In this document: piece by piece, positions 7,998-16,703 of the stretch
Numbering within the stretch: position 1 is the stretch's first letter
Layout: every line of letters starts with the position of its first letter
DNA from: Verrucomicrobiaceae bacterium
GTDB taxonomy: Bacteria; Verrucomicrobiota; Verrucomicrobiia; Verrucomicrobiales; Akkermansiaceae
Direction of reading: 5' to 3'
DNA length: 35,181 nt
NCBI GenBank assembly: GCA_027487435.1
Contig: JAIYDP010000034.1
Coordinates: forward strand, 1 to 35,181
The notes under the pieces: generated by a model
Told to the model about the DNA's origin: nothing
Database searches by the model: none
The model's input: only the letters and a program-made list of their open reading frames with translations
Program-made: the position numbers and the translations under genes

Positions 7998-10118
7998 ATG
8001 AAAACAAGTTCTTCTTTTTCTTTATCGCTGCTGCTGAGCAGTTTGATGTGTCACGCAGCGGAGCCTGCCGCCGAATCGACCCTGCCGGGTGTGGATCTCG
8101 AGACTCTGGTGGTTACCGGAGATTTATGGGAATCGCCGCTGGAACAAGTGGCCGCTAGCGTGAGTGTGATCGACAACGATCTATTGCAGAGCAATGGCGT
8201 GCGGCATTTTGGCGATTTGATCAATGGCATCCCCAACCTAACAACGACGGGTGGCACATCGCGGCCACGGTTTTTTCAAATTCGTGGGATCGGTGAGAAT
8301 TCGCAGTTTGAGGGCGAGACGCCTGATTCATCGGTGCGCTTCGTGGTGGACGATCTCGATTTCACCGGTCTTGGCATGGTGGGCAGCACCTTTGACGTGA
8401 GTCAGGTGGAAGTGCTGCGCGGGCCGCAAGCGGGTGCCTTCGGCGCAAATGCTGCGGGTGGTTTGATCCGCATGGTGACAAATGCCCCAACGCCTTACTG
8501 GACAGGCATGGCTGAAACGACGGTGGGCGAAGATAGCTTGTGGAGCAGTGGCTTCGCCGCGGGTGGCCCGCTATTGAAGCGGAATGCGGAGGAACTGATG
8601 ATGCGCTTGGCTGTGGAGCATTCGCAGAGCGATGGCTTTCGCCGCAACCAAACCTTGATGGAAGATACCAATGCTCGCGATGAATGGATGGCTCGCTTGC
8701 GCACGATATGGAATCCATCGGCTGATTTGAGTGTGGATAGCACGTTTTTCTTTTCTGATCAAAATAACGGCTACGACGAATTTGCCCTCGATAACAATGG
8801 CTGGAATACCTTTAGCGATGAACCAGGGCGCGATGAACAAAATTCGCTCGCTGGCAGCATTCGCGCAACGTATGACGGCTGGCGTGGCGTGCGCTTCACC
8901 TCCGTTAGTTCGCTAGGGGCGGTGGATTCGCTGTATAGCTATGATGACGATTGGACTTCGGCGGCGGATCCTGGGGCTTCGTATCAAGGATTTTCGGAAG
9001 TGAATCGTGATCGCACGACATTCAATCAAGAATTTCGCCTCGACTCGAGTGCTGACGCAGAACGCATCGGCATCATTGATCGCTGGACCTTGGGGACATT
9101 CATTTCCGCAGTGGACGAAAGTGGATTTTACACCAATACGAATCCAGATCGCGTGAAGAGCTTAGCTACGGATTACTCCTCGACGAATTTCGCCCTATTT
9201 GGGCAAGCTGCGCATGACTTGAACGAGACGAATCGCATTGTGCTAGGCTTACGAACAGAGCGAATCGAAATCGATGGCAGCGGTGTGGCTCGTGAAGATG
9301 GCGTGCTCGAATCTGCCGTGGACGAACAATATGACGACGTACTTTTCGGCGGGAAATTGACATACGAGCACGATGTCAACGAACAGCTCATGGCATTTGC
9401 CTCGGCAACGCTCGGCTACAAAGCTGGTGGAATCAACAACGATGCTCGCATCGACGTTGCTGGTGGCGACCCATTGAGCTATGATACCGAAACCCTGTGG
9501 AACTATGAGATCGGGGTGCGGGCTAATGCTTTTGACAACAAACTCCAAGGGAGCCTAACCGCGTTTTACATGATGCGTAGCGATTCGCAGGTGCGAGATT
9601 CGGCTGGGCTTGGCGGCGACTATCGCTTCTTCACCGACAATGGCGATGACTCCGTCATTCAAGGCATCGAAGCCGAGGGAATTTACGAACTTGGTGGGAA
9701 TTGGTCGGTGTTGGGGTCGTTCGCGTTGATGGGGTCAGAGATTGATCGCTTTACCGTGAGCAATGGCAATGTCGGCGGTGGTGGCAACCTACCGAACACG
9801 CCTTCGTATGGGTATTCCATCGGTCTTCGCTATCAGCCGAAGCTCGGGTTTTTCGGCAACTTCGAGTTTCTTGGCAAAGACTCCTATCTCGAATCACTCA
9901 GCAATCAGGAAGAGCGCAGCAGCTTCGATGTGCTGAACACCAGCATCGGCTATCGCGGGGAAAATTGGTCGCTCACACTCTGGGCACGAAATTTGCTCGA
10001 CGAACGCTACGACAGACGGGTGTTTTTCTTCGCCAACGAAGAGCCATGGGATGCGAAACGCTACGCCTCAGCCGCAGATCCACGCCAGATCGGCCTAACA
10101 GCGCGTTACGAATTCTAA
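7998..10118 (+). CDS. TonB-dependent outer-membrane receptor, probably for thiamine
   Basis: A 706-residue TonB-dependent receptor with a signal peptide (MKTSSSFSLSLLL..., cut near CHA|AEP). The TonB-box-like segment LETLVVTG is followed by a plug domain (about 40-160) with FQIRGIG, VDDLDF and VEVLRGPQAGAFGANAAGG. The remainder is a 22-strand-type barrel ending in the aromatic terminus TARYEF. The TPP riboswitch directly upstream and the PnuC-type gene 17 bp downstream point to uptake of thiamine or a thiamine phosphate. TPP-regulated receptors paired with PnuT are described in Bacteroidetes (established), and the substrate here is inferred from that. An in-frame ATG at 7905 would add 31 non-signal-like residues and sits against the riboswitch, so 7998 is preferred. 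Confidence 0.9.
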   Translation: MKTSSSFSLSLLLSSLMCHAAEPAAESTLPGVDLETLVVTGDLWESPLEQVAASVSVIDNDLLQSNGVRHFGDLINGIPNLTTTGGTSRPRFFQIRGIGENSQFEGETPDSSVRFVVDDLDFTGLGMVGSTFDVSQVEVLRGPQAGAFGANAAGGLIRMVTNAPTPYWTGMAETTVGEDSLWSSGFAAGGPLLKRNAEELMMRLAVEHSQSDGFRRNQTLMEDTNARDEWMARLRTIWNPSADLSVDSTFFFSDQNNGYDEFALDNNGWNTFSDEPGRDEQNSLAGSIRATYDGWRGVRFTSVSSLGAVDSLYSYDDDWTSAADPGASYQGFSEVNRDRTTFNQEFRLDSSADAERIGIIDRWTLGTFISAVDESGFYTNTNPDRVKSLATDYSSTNFALFGQAAHDLNETNRIVLGLRTERIEIDGSGVAREDGVLESAVDEQYDDVLFGGKLTYEHDVNEQLMAFASATLGYKAGGINNDARIDVAGGDPLSYDTETLWNYEIGVRANAFDNKLQGSLTAFYMMRSDSQVRDSAGLGGDYRFFTDNGDDSVIQGIEAEGIYELGGNWSVLGSFALMGSEIDRFTVSNGNVGGGGNLPNTPSYGYSIGLRYQPKLGFFGNFEFLGKDSYLESLSNQEERSSFDVLNTSIGYRGENWSLTLWARNLLDERYDRRVFFFANEEPWDAKRYASAADPRQIGLTARYEF

Positions 10119-10135
10119 AAAATTCCACACCTAAC

Positions 10136-10768
10136 ATGATCGCTACCGCCATCGATTGGAGAGAGTTCCTCGGCACTACGCCCCTATCCATCGCCGCCAC
10201 CCTCTGCTCAGTGGCGGGAGTGATCTTGATCGCCCTACAAAAGCAACTCGGCTGGGCGCTGGGCATCATCTGGGCGGGCATTTCAGCATATCTCGCATGG
10301 GAATGGCAGCTCGTCTCAGATGCAATCCTCCACGTTAGCTACATTCCCATCCAGATCTATTGCTGGCACACATGGCGCCGACGACCTTCGCAGGATGAGA
10401 TCGCGCCGAGTTACTTACCAGCGCATACCCGATGGGTTCTGTGTGTTGCCATGGTTATAGCCGTAGTGATTTGGGGAATCTCTGTCAACCAGTTAGCCGC
10501 TGCGGTGTCGTGGATTCCCACTCCCGCGTTGTTATGGCGAGATTCGACCAGCACGGTGCTAAATTACTTCGCACAATTTTTGCAAGCCAAGAAACGCATG
10601 GAAAACTGGATACTGTGGCTCGTCGTGAACCTGCTGGGAATCCACATCTATTGGGTCAAAGGCATACCGATTTACTCGTTTCAATATGCCATGTTTCTCT
10701 GTCTCGGCATCTTCGGTTTCATCGCTTGGCGGCGGGCAATGCAAGAGAAACAATCACCTTTGCCATGA
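10136..10768 (+). CDS. pnuT: PnuC/PnuT-family vitamin transporter
   Basis: A 210-residue inner-membrane protein with about seven hydrophobic segments. It matches the PnuC family: an N-terminal WREFLGTT, then GWALGIIWAGISAYLAWEW, IQIYCWHTWRRR, and the C-terminal NWILWLVVNLLGIHIYW typical of the substrate-binding core. PnuC proteins carry nicotinamide riboside, PnuX riboflavin and PnuT thiamine by facilitated diffusion, with intracellular phosphorylation trapping the substrate. The TPP riboswitch upstream favours thiamine (inference). The ATG at 10136 is 17 bp past the receptor stop, and its TGA overlaps the next gene's ATG (ATGA). Confidence 0.85.
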   Translation: MIATAIDWREFLGTTPLSIAATLCSVAGVILIALQKQLGWALGIIWAGISAYLAWEWQLVSDAILHVSYIPIQIYCWHTWRRRPSQDEIAPSYLPAHTRWVLCVAMVIAVVIWGISVNQLAAAVSWIPTPALLWRDSTSTVLNYFAQFLQAKKRMENWILWLVVNLLGIHIYWVKGIPIYSFQYAMFLCLGIFGFIAWRRAMQEKQSPLP

Positions 10769-11283
10769 ACAAACGCATCGTCATCACTGGGCCAGAGTCA
10801 TGCGGGAAAAGCACGCTCGCTGCTTGGCTGTCAGCGGAATTCGGTCTGCCAATGGCGACAGAATACGCGCGTATCTACTTGGAAACCTACGGCGCAGAGT
10901 ACGATGAAATTACTGTGATCGCGATGGCGAAACTGCATTTGAACCACCAGCAGGAGATGGTTCCGCAAGAGGCCCCACTAGGAATCTATGATACCGACTT
11001 GATCAATTACAAAATATGGTGCGATGTCGCCTATTCGCGTTGCGACGAATCCATTCTCAGCGCCATGGAGCGCGAGAGTGAGCATGTGTATCTGCTATGC
11101 TACCCCGATCTGCCATGGGTTGAGGATCCATTGCGCGAATATCCGCATGCGCGGATGATGCTCTATGATCGACACCTTACGGAAATCGAACAATCAGGAC
11201 GAGCCCACATCGTCATTCGCGGCGAGGGTGAGGCGCGCAATCAGTGTGCCAAAGAAGCCGTAAGAAAACTGCTAGAAACCTAA
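10765..11283 (+). CDS. NadR-like P-loop kinase, candidate thiamine kinase
   Basis: A 172-residue soluble P-loop protein resembling the ribosylnicotinamide kinase domain of NadR (AAA_28 group). It shows Walker A GPESCGKST (9-17), TEYARIYLE (32-40), the DTDL motif in IYDTDLINYKIW (76-79) and DLPWVEDPLREYP (115-127). No nucleotidyltransferase or DNA-binding domain of full-length NadR is present. Translational coupling to the PnuT-type transporter (4-bp ATGA overlap) and the upstream TPP riboswitch suggest it phosphorylates the incoming vitamin, trapping thiamine. A true nicotinamide riboside kinase is the main alternative. Confidence 0.82.
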   Translation: MNKRIVITGPESCGKSTLAAWLSAEFGLPMATEYARIYLETYGAEYDEITVIAMAKLHLNHQQEMVPQEAPLGIYDTDLINYKIWCDVAYSRCDESILSAMERESEHVYLLCYPDLPWVEDPLREYPHARMMLYDRHLTEIEQSGRAHIVIRGEGEARNQCAKEAVRKLLET

Positions 11284-11299
11284 CGGAAGCAAGCCGTTA
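11281..11299. terminator. Shared palindrome joining two convergent stop codons
   Basis: TAACGG (11281-11286), a 7-nt loop and CCGTTA (11294-11299) form an inverted repeat. Its outer ends are the TAA stop of the kinase gene and the TAA stop of sufD on the other strand. It could act as a weak bidirectional terminator, but the 6-bp stem is short and only a modest T-run follows. Confidence 0.35.
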
Positions 11300-12565
11300 G
11301 ACTTTCATCGCCGTGAATTTACGGTCGAGGGCGTTCAGGATCAGAGTTTCCGTAGGTTCATGATTGATACGACTGATGACTTCCACCGAAAATCCTCGGG
11401 CAATCAACTGACGAGCACGATCCTCGTGAATGCCGCGAGCACGAAGGTAAAAAATCTCGTCATCGCTGATGCGCGAACTGGTAGAACCATGGCTGCATTT
11501 GACATCATCGGCGTTGATTTCCAATCCAGGCATCGAGTTGGCATCGGCTTTGTCCGACATGAACAAATTTCGGCAAGTTTGATAAGCGTCCGTACGATGT
11601 GCGCCTTCGTCCACAAAGATCAGACCAGAAAAAATCGTGCGTGATTCGTCGTAGAGAGAATTTTTGTAGAGCAAGTCGGAGTAGGCTCCGGCAGAAACAT
11701 GATGTTGATACGTGCGTTGATCATATTCTTGATCCCATCCAGGAACGCTGACAGCGAGCATGTTGGAGCGAGCACCTTCGCCTTCGAGACGGGAAAGAAA
11801 CTCCGTGCGCGCCCAGGAAGCACCAGTGCTGAGAAGAAAATTCGTGGATGATGCCGCCTTCGCTGTTTCAGCAGCATTGATGTTGATGATGCGGCTTGTT
11901 TGATTGAGCTGTTGCAAGGCAACGTAATCCAACGTAGAGCCATCTGCTGCGATCAAGTCATTGACTGCGATCACCAATGTCTGATCATTTTCGGAAAGGT
12001 TTTGAAATGTCTCGACCACTCGCACGACCGCATCTTTGCCAGTGATCATCAAGCTATGCGGCAAAGAAATGGAATTCACCCCAGTGAAGAGATGGAAAAT
12101 TTCGATATTGCCATCGAGCTGCACTCCTTCTGGAACATGGAGGAAAGCGCCATTTTTCACGTGGGCTGCGTGGAGTGCTGCAAATTTGGCGGAACCAAGG
12201 CGCGTATCGCGCTGCATGAAGTATTTCTCGACCAATTCGCTGTGCGAGATCAATGCCTCAGACAGCGGCAAGCAAATCACCTCGGCAGGCAATCGATTTT
12301 CACTAAGAACGAGACTGTGATTGAGGAAAACTAGGCGAGCCACAGCCACCTCAGTGCCTTGGCAGTGCTTTACGATATCAGATGGAGCAGGCACGGCACG
12401 CTCAAGTTCTAGCCCCTCAAGGCTGGCTTTGGCAAAGGAAGAAAAGCGCCATTGTTCGTCGCCGCGTTTGGGCATGGGCAAAGTTTGGAACGTTTGCCAT
12501 GCGGCTAACTGTCGCTCAGCAAACCATGCAGGATAGATGGCTGGTGTAGATGGTGATGGAATCAT
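11297..12565 (-). CDS. sufD: Fe-S cluster assembly protein SufD
   Basis: SufD joins SufB and the ATPase SufC in the SufBC2D scaffold that builds Fe-S clusters in the cytoplasm. The roughly 422-residue product shows SufD hallmarks: the N-terminal PMPKRGDEQWRFSSF and the C-terminal beta-helix ending in KCSHGSTSSRISDDEIFYLRARG (read as CSHG, then SDDEIFYLRARG), then EDRARQLIARGF. A TTG four codons upstream (12577) also opens the frame; the ATG at 12565 is preferred, though neither start has a clear ribosome binding site. It is the last gene of the suf unit, 93 bp after sufB, and the gap holds a strong hairpin. Confidence 0.92.
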   Translation of the reverse strand: MIPSPSTPAIYPAWFAERQLAAWQTFQTLPMPKRGDEQWRFSSFAKASLEGLELERAVPAPSDIVKHCQGTEVAVARLVFLNHSLVLSENRLPAEVICLPLSEALISHSELVEKYFMQRDTRLGSAKFAALHAAHVKNGAFLHVPEGVQLDGNIEIFHLFTGVNSISLPHSLMITGKDAVVRVVETFQNLSENDQTLVIAVNDLIAADGSTLDYVALQQLNQTSRIININAAETAKAASSTNFLLSTGASWARTEFLSRLEGEGARSNMLAVSVPGWDQEYDQRTYQHHVSAGAYSDLLYKNSLYDESRTIFSGLIFVDEGAHRTDAYQTCRNLFMSDKADANSMPGLEINADDVKCSHGSTSSRISDDEIFYLRARGIHEDRARQLIARGFSVEVISRINHEPTETLILNALDRKFTAMKV

Positions 12566-12598
12566 TGGTAATAACAAAAAAATTGGAGTTGTTGCTAG

Positions 12599-12654
12599 AT
12601 CGGCAAAAATCGAATCTGCATTGATAGCAGATTCGCTTGTTGGCTTCTGCCGAT
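12599..12654 (-). terminator. Nested hairpin between sufB and sufD (possible attenuator)
   Basis: A perfect 9-bp stem CGAATCTGC (12611-12619) / GCAGATTCG (12627-12635) with a 7-nt loop lies inside an outer 7-bp stem ATCGGCA (12599-12605) / TGCCGAT (12648-12654). On the transcribed strand the inner stem is followed by ATTTTTG, giving a terminator-like shape. The outer stem uses part of the sequence just past that T-run. It may lower sufD relative to sufB or set an RNA-processing point. Confidence 0.5.
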
Positions 12655-12658
12655 AAAA

Positions 12659-14098
12659 TCAACCAACCGAGCCTTCCATTTCGAGGTCGATGAGTCGCTT
12701 AAGCTCCACGGAATACTCCATCGGGAACTCGCGAACGAGGTCATTGATGAAGCCGTTGACAGCCAATGACATGGCGGCGCCCTCGCTGATGCCACGTTGC
12801 TTCATGTAGAAGAGCATTTCTTCTGACACTTGCGAAACGCTAGCTTCGTGCTGGGTCGCATGTTGACTGCCTTTCACCGTAATCGCAGGGTAGGTATCGG
12901 TGCGACTCCGTGAATTGATCAAAAGAGCGTCGCACTCCGTGTTGTTTTTGCAACCTTTCAAATGCTTAGGGATGTGAACCTGACCACGATACGTGGAGCG
13001 TCCCGTACCGACAGAAATCGACTTGGAAACGACATTTGACGTAGTTTCATCCGCTGCATGGATCATTTTCGCGCCAGTGTCTTGGTGTTGTCCGGTGTTG
13101 GCAAGAGCGATGGAAATGACTTCGCCGCGAGCTCTACGCCCTTTCATGATGACGCCAGGATATTTCATGGTGAGACGAGAACCGATATTGCAATCGATCC
13201 AACGCACTTCGGCATCTTCCATGGCAATTCCGCGCTTGGTAACTAGGTTGAATACGTTGGATGACCAGTTTTGCACCGTGACATACTGGATTTTCGCGCC
13301 CTTGAGAGCCACGAGTTCCACAACAGCCGAGTGCAAGGTAGCCGTCTCAAACTTAGGAGCGGTACAACCTTCCATATACATCACCTCAGCACCTTCATCG
13401 GCGATGATCAGCGTGCGCTCGAACTGACCAAAGGATTCCGAGTTGATACGAAAATACGCTTGGAGAGGCTGCTTCAGTTTGACACCCTTGGGGATGTAGA
13501 TAAACGAACCACCAGAGAAAACAGCAGAGTTGAGGGCAGAAAATTTGTTATCTCCTGTAGGAATAACCTTGCCGAACCATGGACGAAAGATTTCTTCATG
13601 TTTTTGCAGACCTTCTGTGGAGTTGACAAAGAGAACGCCTTGCTTGGTGAGCTCTTCTTTCATATTCGAGTAGGCAGCTTCCGAATCGTATTGCGCTTCG
13701 ACTCCGGCAAGGAAAGCCCGTTCTTGTTCGGGAATGCCAAGTCGATCAAAAGTGCGTTTCACATCTTCGGGAACATCGTCCCAAGAACGCTTGGGTTTTT
13801 CGCCGTCGGAGAGATAGTAGCGAATCTCATCAAAATTGATGTTATTCAAGTCTTCTGTCGCCCAGTTGGTCGGCATGGGTTTTTCACGGAAAACCTTAAG
13901 AGCGCGATGGCGGAAATCGCGAATCCATTGCGGATCGTTTTTGACATCAGAAATATAATCGACTGTTCTGTCAGTAAGACCGCGACCTGCATCGAATTTA
14001 TGGCGTTCTGGAAAGGTGAAATCACCAACCGAACGGTCAAAGCCGATGGCTTCTGCGGTTTCTGCGTCTAAGGTATCTGGGAGTAGTTCTAGTGACAT
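12659..14098 (-). CDS. sufB: Fe-S cluster assembly scaffold SufB
   Basis: A 479-residue SufB, the scaffold subunit on which clusters form, and the usual family length. Recognisable blocks are the [11 protein letters not shown] region, [22 protein letters not shown], the central [21 protein letters not shown], and the C-terminal [20 protein letters not shown]. The ATG at 14098 is 33 bp after sufC. The usual Shine-Dalgarno is missing; the leader instead reads ACCTCCTT, the complement of one. Confidence 0.97.
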   Translation of the reverse strand: MSLELLPDTLDAETAEAIGFDRSVGDFTFPERHKFDAGRGLTDRTVDYISDVKNDPQWIRDFRHRALKVFREKPMPTNWATEDLNNINFDEIRYYLSDGEKPKRSWDDVPEDVKRTFDRLGIPEQERAFLAGVEAQYDSEAAYSNMKEELTKQGVLFVNSTEGLQKHEEIFRPWFGKVIPTGDNKFSALNSAVFSGGSFIYIPKGVKLKQPLQAYFRINSESFGQFERTLIIADEGAEVMYMEGCTAPKFETATLHSAVVELVALKGAKIQYVTVQNWSSNVFNLVTKRGIAMEDAEVRWIDCNIGSRLTMKYPGVIMKGRRARGEVISIALANTGQHQDTGAKMIHAADETTSNVVSKSISVGTGRSTYRGQVHIPKHLKGCKNNTECDALLINSRSRTDTYPAITVKGSQHATQHEASVSQVSEEMLFYMKQRGISEGAAMSLAVNGFINDLVREFPMEYSVELKRLIDLEMEGSVG

Positions 14099-14131
14099 GG
14101 AGCCAAGGAGGTTGAAGGAAAAGAGGTCGGA

Positions 14132-14884
14132 TTACGCGAGAGCAAGATCTTTGAGGAATTCGTATCCCTCTTTTTCTAGCTCAAGAGCCAGTTCCGGCCC
14201 ACCCGAGCGGACGATGCGACCTTCTGCCATGACGTGCACGTAGTCAGGGCTGATGTAATCGAGCAATCGTTGGTAGTGGGTGATGAGAAGCATCCCACGA
14301 TTTTCAGAACGCATGGCATTGACCCCTTTGGCAACGATTTTTAACGCATCGATGTCAAGTCCAGAGTCCGTTTCATCGAGAATGCAGTATTTCGGCTCCA
14401 GCATGAGCATTTGCAGAATCTCATTGCGCTTTTTTTCGCCGCCAGAGAAGCCCTCGTTGACGGAGCGGGCAGTGAATTTTCGATCCATCTCAAGGAGATC
14501 CATTTTGGCGTAAAGGCTTTTGTAGTATGCCACGGCATCGATGTCTTGCCCCTTGGGAAGACGTGCTTGAAGTGCCGCGCGGATAAAGTTGGCGTTCGAA
14601 ACACCCGGTACTTCCGCAGGGTACTGAAAGGCAAGGAAAATGCCAGCGCGCGAGCGTTGATCAACGTCCATTTCCAGTAGGTCGGTGTCGTCAAGTGTCA
14701 CAGAGCCATCGGTTACGACATAGCTTTCGTGTCCGGAAATCACCTTGGAAAGAGTGGATTTTCCCGAACCATTTGGCCCCATGATGGCGTGGATTTCGCC
14801 AGCGGGAATTTCAAGATTCACCCCCTTGAGGATAGGTGTGCCGTTTTGAAGGGTTGCATGAAGATTTTCGATGAGGAGTGACAT
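14132..14884 (-). CDS. sufC: Fe-S assembly ATPase SufC
   Basis: A 250-residue soluble ABC-type ATPase that powers the SufBC2D complex. Visible motifs are Walker A GPNGSGKS (36-43), the signature FSGGEKKR (146-153), and Walker B running into [10 protein letters not shown] (168-177) in the SufC-specific form. The switch histidine is in [10 protein letters not shown]. The ATG at 14884 gives the usual start [10 protein letters not shown]; a longer frame to 14998 would overlap the upstream regulator and is rejected. It leads the sufC-sufB-sufD cluster, 64 bp after the Fur-family gene. No sufS, sufE or sufU lies in the window. Confidence 0.96.
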   Translation of the reverse strand: MSLLIENLHATLQNGTPILKGVNLEIPAGEIHAIMGPNGSGKSTLSKVISGHESYVVTDGSVTLDDTDLLEMDVDQRSRAGIFLAFQYPAEVPGVSNANFIRAALQARLPKGQDIDAVAYYKSLYAKMDLLEMDRKFTARSVNEGFSGGEKKRNEILQMLMLEPKYCILDETDSGLDIDALKIVAKGVNAMRSENRGMLLITHYQRLLDYISPDYVHVMAEGRIVRSGGPELALELEKEGYEFLKDLALA

Positions 14885-14948
14885 AGGAATGGTTGGTGAA
14901 TGGAATTGGTAACTTTTAGGGAAATGCTGAGATCGGGATAGGCGCGAA

Positions 14949-15371
14949 TCAAGAAATGGTGCCGCGAAGAGTAAGGTCGATATGCGTAATTTGCGCACCA
15001 GGTGGCAGATCTAGAACATCGCTCAAGTTGACACCGGGTTTAAAGGTAATGTCATGTATGGAATTATTGGTAACGTCATGAAAATGTCCGTGCTCTAGGA
15101 GATTAGGACAGTATCGACAAGATTCGCGGTCAAAGTGAACTTGGCGTATGAGACCATGCTGCGTAAGTGCTTCAAGGCAGTTGTAAACGGTCGCGAGCGA
15201 AATCTGCGGCAACCGATCTTTGACGGCGAGAAAGACATCTTGCGCAGTCGGATGAACACGATTGTCCATCAACAAATGGTAGATTTCCTTGCGTTGACGA
15301 GTCATGCGCAGGCCATTGATTACCTGAACGGGCGAGTCGTCCGATGTTGTATTGGAGTTGCGTGGTAACAT
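14949..15371 (-). CDS. Fur-family transcriptional regulator (atypical metal site)
   Basis: A 140-residue Fur/PerR-superfamily repressor. The winged-helix half has [25 protein letters not shown] and [19 protein letters not shown]. The dimerisation half has HGHFHDV (His94, His96, His98) and ends in HIDLTLRG. Typical Fur and PerR proteins have a CxxC right after the histidine cluster; here that place reads TNNS. A CxxC (Cys85, Cys88) lies before the histidines instead, so the structural zinc site is altered. Position just upstream of sufCBD suggests it controls Fe-S assembly and itself, in place of SufR or IscR (inference). The ATG at 15371 is preferred over a longer TTG-type frame. Confidence 0.85.
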   Translation of the reverse strand: MLPRNSNTTSDDSPVQVINGLRMTRQRKEIYHLLMDNRVHPTAQDVFLAVKDRLPQISLATVYNCLEALTQHGLIRQVHFDRESCRYCPNLLEHGHFHDVTNNSIHDITFKPGVNLSDVLDLPPGAQITHIDLTLRGTIS

Positions 15372-15390
15372 AGGTGCGACGCAACCTATG
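15369..15390. promoter_or_regulatory. Palindrome across the Fur-family start codon
   Basis: CATAGGT (15369-15375) and ACCTATG (15384-15390) are perfect 7-bp arms around an 8-bp centre; the left arm includes the start codon of the regulator gene. It could be an operator or an RNA hairpin hiding the start codon. Confidence 0.3.
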
Positions 15391-15408
15391 CACGATCTCA
15401 CCAAAAGC

Positions 15409-15421
15409 AAGAATGATTCTT
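15409..15421. promoter_or_regulatory. Candidate Fur/PerR-type box in the regulator promoter
   Basis: AAGAATGATTCTT is a perfect 6-1-6 palindrome like the 7-1-7 core of Fur and PerR boxes. On the minus strand it follows a TATAAT (15433-15428) by seven bases, so it would cover the transcription start. A -35 element is not clear (TTCTGG at 15456-15451). Autoregulation by the adjacent Fur-family protein is the simple reading. Confidence 0.5.
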
Positions 15422-15438
15422 ATTTTTATTATAATTTT

Positions 15439-16044
15439 TCAAAAACCCTTCCAGAAGCACATCGCGCAGGCAATCATGGCAGCACCATAAGCAGCACCAG
15501 CAGCGCAAAGCATCTGCCAGCGTCGTTGGGAAGCCGTGGCCCACGTGATCAGATTGCGAAATGTGTAAGGCATCCCCACCCAGAAAAGGCTGGAAATGAT
15601 CAGAGCGTAGCACCAAAGAGGAATCAACAATCGGCTGAACGGCAATTCCTGAAAAGCGGCTTCGAGAAAAGGTTGGGCTGCCAGCAAACACAACAAACCC
15701 AACGCCCGGACGGCGAGATATTCTTGCACTGACGAAGCGACGAGAACAAAAATGACGGGCGTAAGCCATCGAAGAACCGGCTTAGCACCGTTGAATTCCG
15801 TCATATCCATGGCAAAATAGTTCAAAATACCATTGCCTTCTGGTGCGAGCAGCAACCAAAACCATACCATACCGACACCTAGAATAACGCGGCCAAGTTT
15901 GTCGTTACGATGAAATTTGCGGAAAAATTCCATCACAGGCTTCGATTTCACCAGCATGAATGCATGAATGAGCAACAGAGCAATACCAAGCGCGAGGCCA
16001 GCGGAGAAAAGAGGGATTTTTTCATAGGCGTGCATGGAGTTCAT
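15439..16044 (-). CDS. Hypothetical inner-membrane protein
   Basis: I do not recognise this family. The roughly 201-residue product is very hydrophobic, with about five or six membrane segments, for example LFSAGLALGIALLLIHAFML, VILGVGMVWFWLLLAP, WLTPVIFVLVASSV, ALGLLCLLAAQPFL and LIPLWCYALIISSLFWVG. A polar loop VKSKPVMEFFRKFHRNDKLG follows the first helix. The ATG at 16044 (or 16035) avoids overlap with the acetyltransferase gene; a longer frame to 16212 is rejected. It lies 47 bp after the acetyltransferase on the same strand. Confidence 0.65.
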   Translation of the reverse strand: MNSMHAYEKIPLFSAGLALGIALLLIHAFMLVKSKPVMEFFRKFHRNDKLGRVILGVGMVWFWLLLAPEGNGILNYFAMDMTEFNGAKPVLRWLTPVIFVLVASSVQEYLAVRALGLLCLLAAQPFLEAAFQELPFSRLLIPLWCYALIISSLFWVGMPYTFRNLITWATASQRRWQMLCAAGAAYGAAMIACAMCFWKGF

Positions 16045-16091
16045 CGGCACGGTTCCTATGCTTGAATTCGAAAGTGTGCAAGCGCAATTCG

Positions 16092-16685
16092 CTAGGCAAT
16101 CACATCGTTTCTCCAGAATCGCAGACTCTGCTGGGTCGGCATAGGCTGATCCACCTGCTGCCACTCTAACAGACAGATGCATTCGGTGGGCTGATAATTC
16201 CGCTTCCGCCAAAATGCATGGTTGTCGCGGTAAGGCTCCGGACGTAAGGGGTGATGCCTCTCACGCTCTACCGCGCAGAAAGTAGCACTACGGCAGGCTA
16301 GCGCACGAGCATGCTTTTCGCGATGATCAAAAAACGCATGGCCGATGCCCTGACCTCGGTATTCCGGCAGGAGACAGGATTCACCAAGATAGAACAACGT
16401 AGAAATGTCCACTTGTGCATCAGACCATGGTTGCTGCATGGCAAGATCTGCGTGAGAAAGAGGCAGTCCCGTGGAAACCCCCACAATCTGCGACGCCGTT
16501 TGCGCAATTACAAAAATGGTATCAGAGCATTCCGCGTAGTGCGTCAAGTAAGAGACTTCATACTCTTTGCTGCCATCGTAGAGGTAGGGAAAATCCCGAA
16601 ACACCTTGATGCGCAACGAGGCTGCGGCATCAAGGTAAGGCAAAATTTCTTTCCCGTATCTGCAGAGGATCGTGACGTCTTCCAT
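16092..16685 (-). CDS. GNAT-family N-acetyltransferase
   Basis: A 197-residue protein with the acetyl-CoA-binding motif A of GNAT enzymes, LPEYRGQGIGHAFFDHREKHA (central part YRGQGIG), following a beta strand FYLGESCL. The C-terminal EPYRDNHAFWRKRNYQPTE (NHAFWRKRNY) is the usual last motif before the final strand. The acceptor substrate cannot be told. The ATG at 16685 was chosen over a TTG at 16700. It starts 18 bp after the bamA stop and probably shares its transcript. Confidence 0.85.
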   Translation of the reverse strand: MEDVTILCRYGKEILPYLDAAASLRIKVFRDFPYLYDGSKEYEVSYLTHYAECSDTIFVIAQTASQIVGVSTGLPLSHADLAMQQPWSDAQVDISTLFYLGESCLLPEYRGQGIGHAFFDHREKHARALACRSATFCAVERERHHPLRPEPYRDNHAFWRKRNYQPTECICLLEWQQVDQPMPTQQSLRFWRNDVIA

Positions 16686-16703
16686 GATCCAAAGTCGCAA
16701 AAA

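Noticed and set aside
14085..14131. AAGGAGGT near the sufB start
   Set aside because: It lies on the plus strand; sufB is on the minus strand, so in its mRNA this is the complement of a Shine-Dalgarno. Probably chance.
14885..14998. N-terminal extension of SufC
   Set aside because: It overlaps the end of the Fur-family gene and does not match SufC N-termini; the ATG at 14884 gives the standard start.
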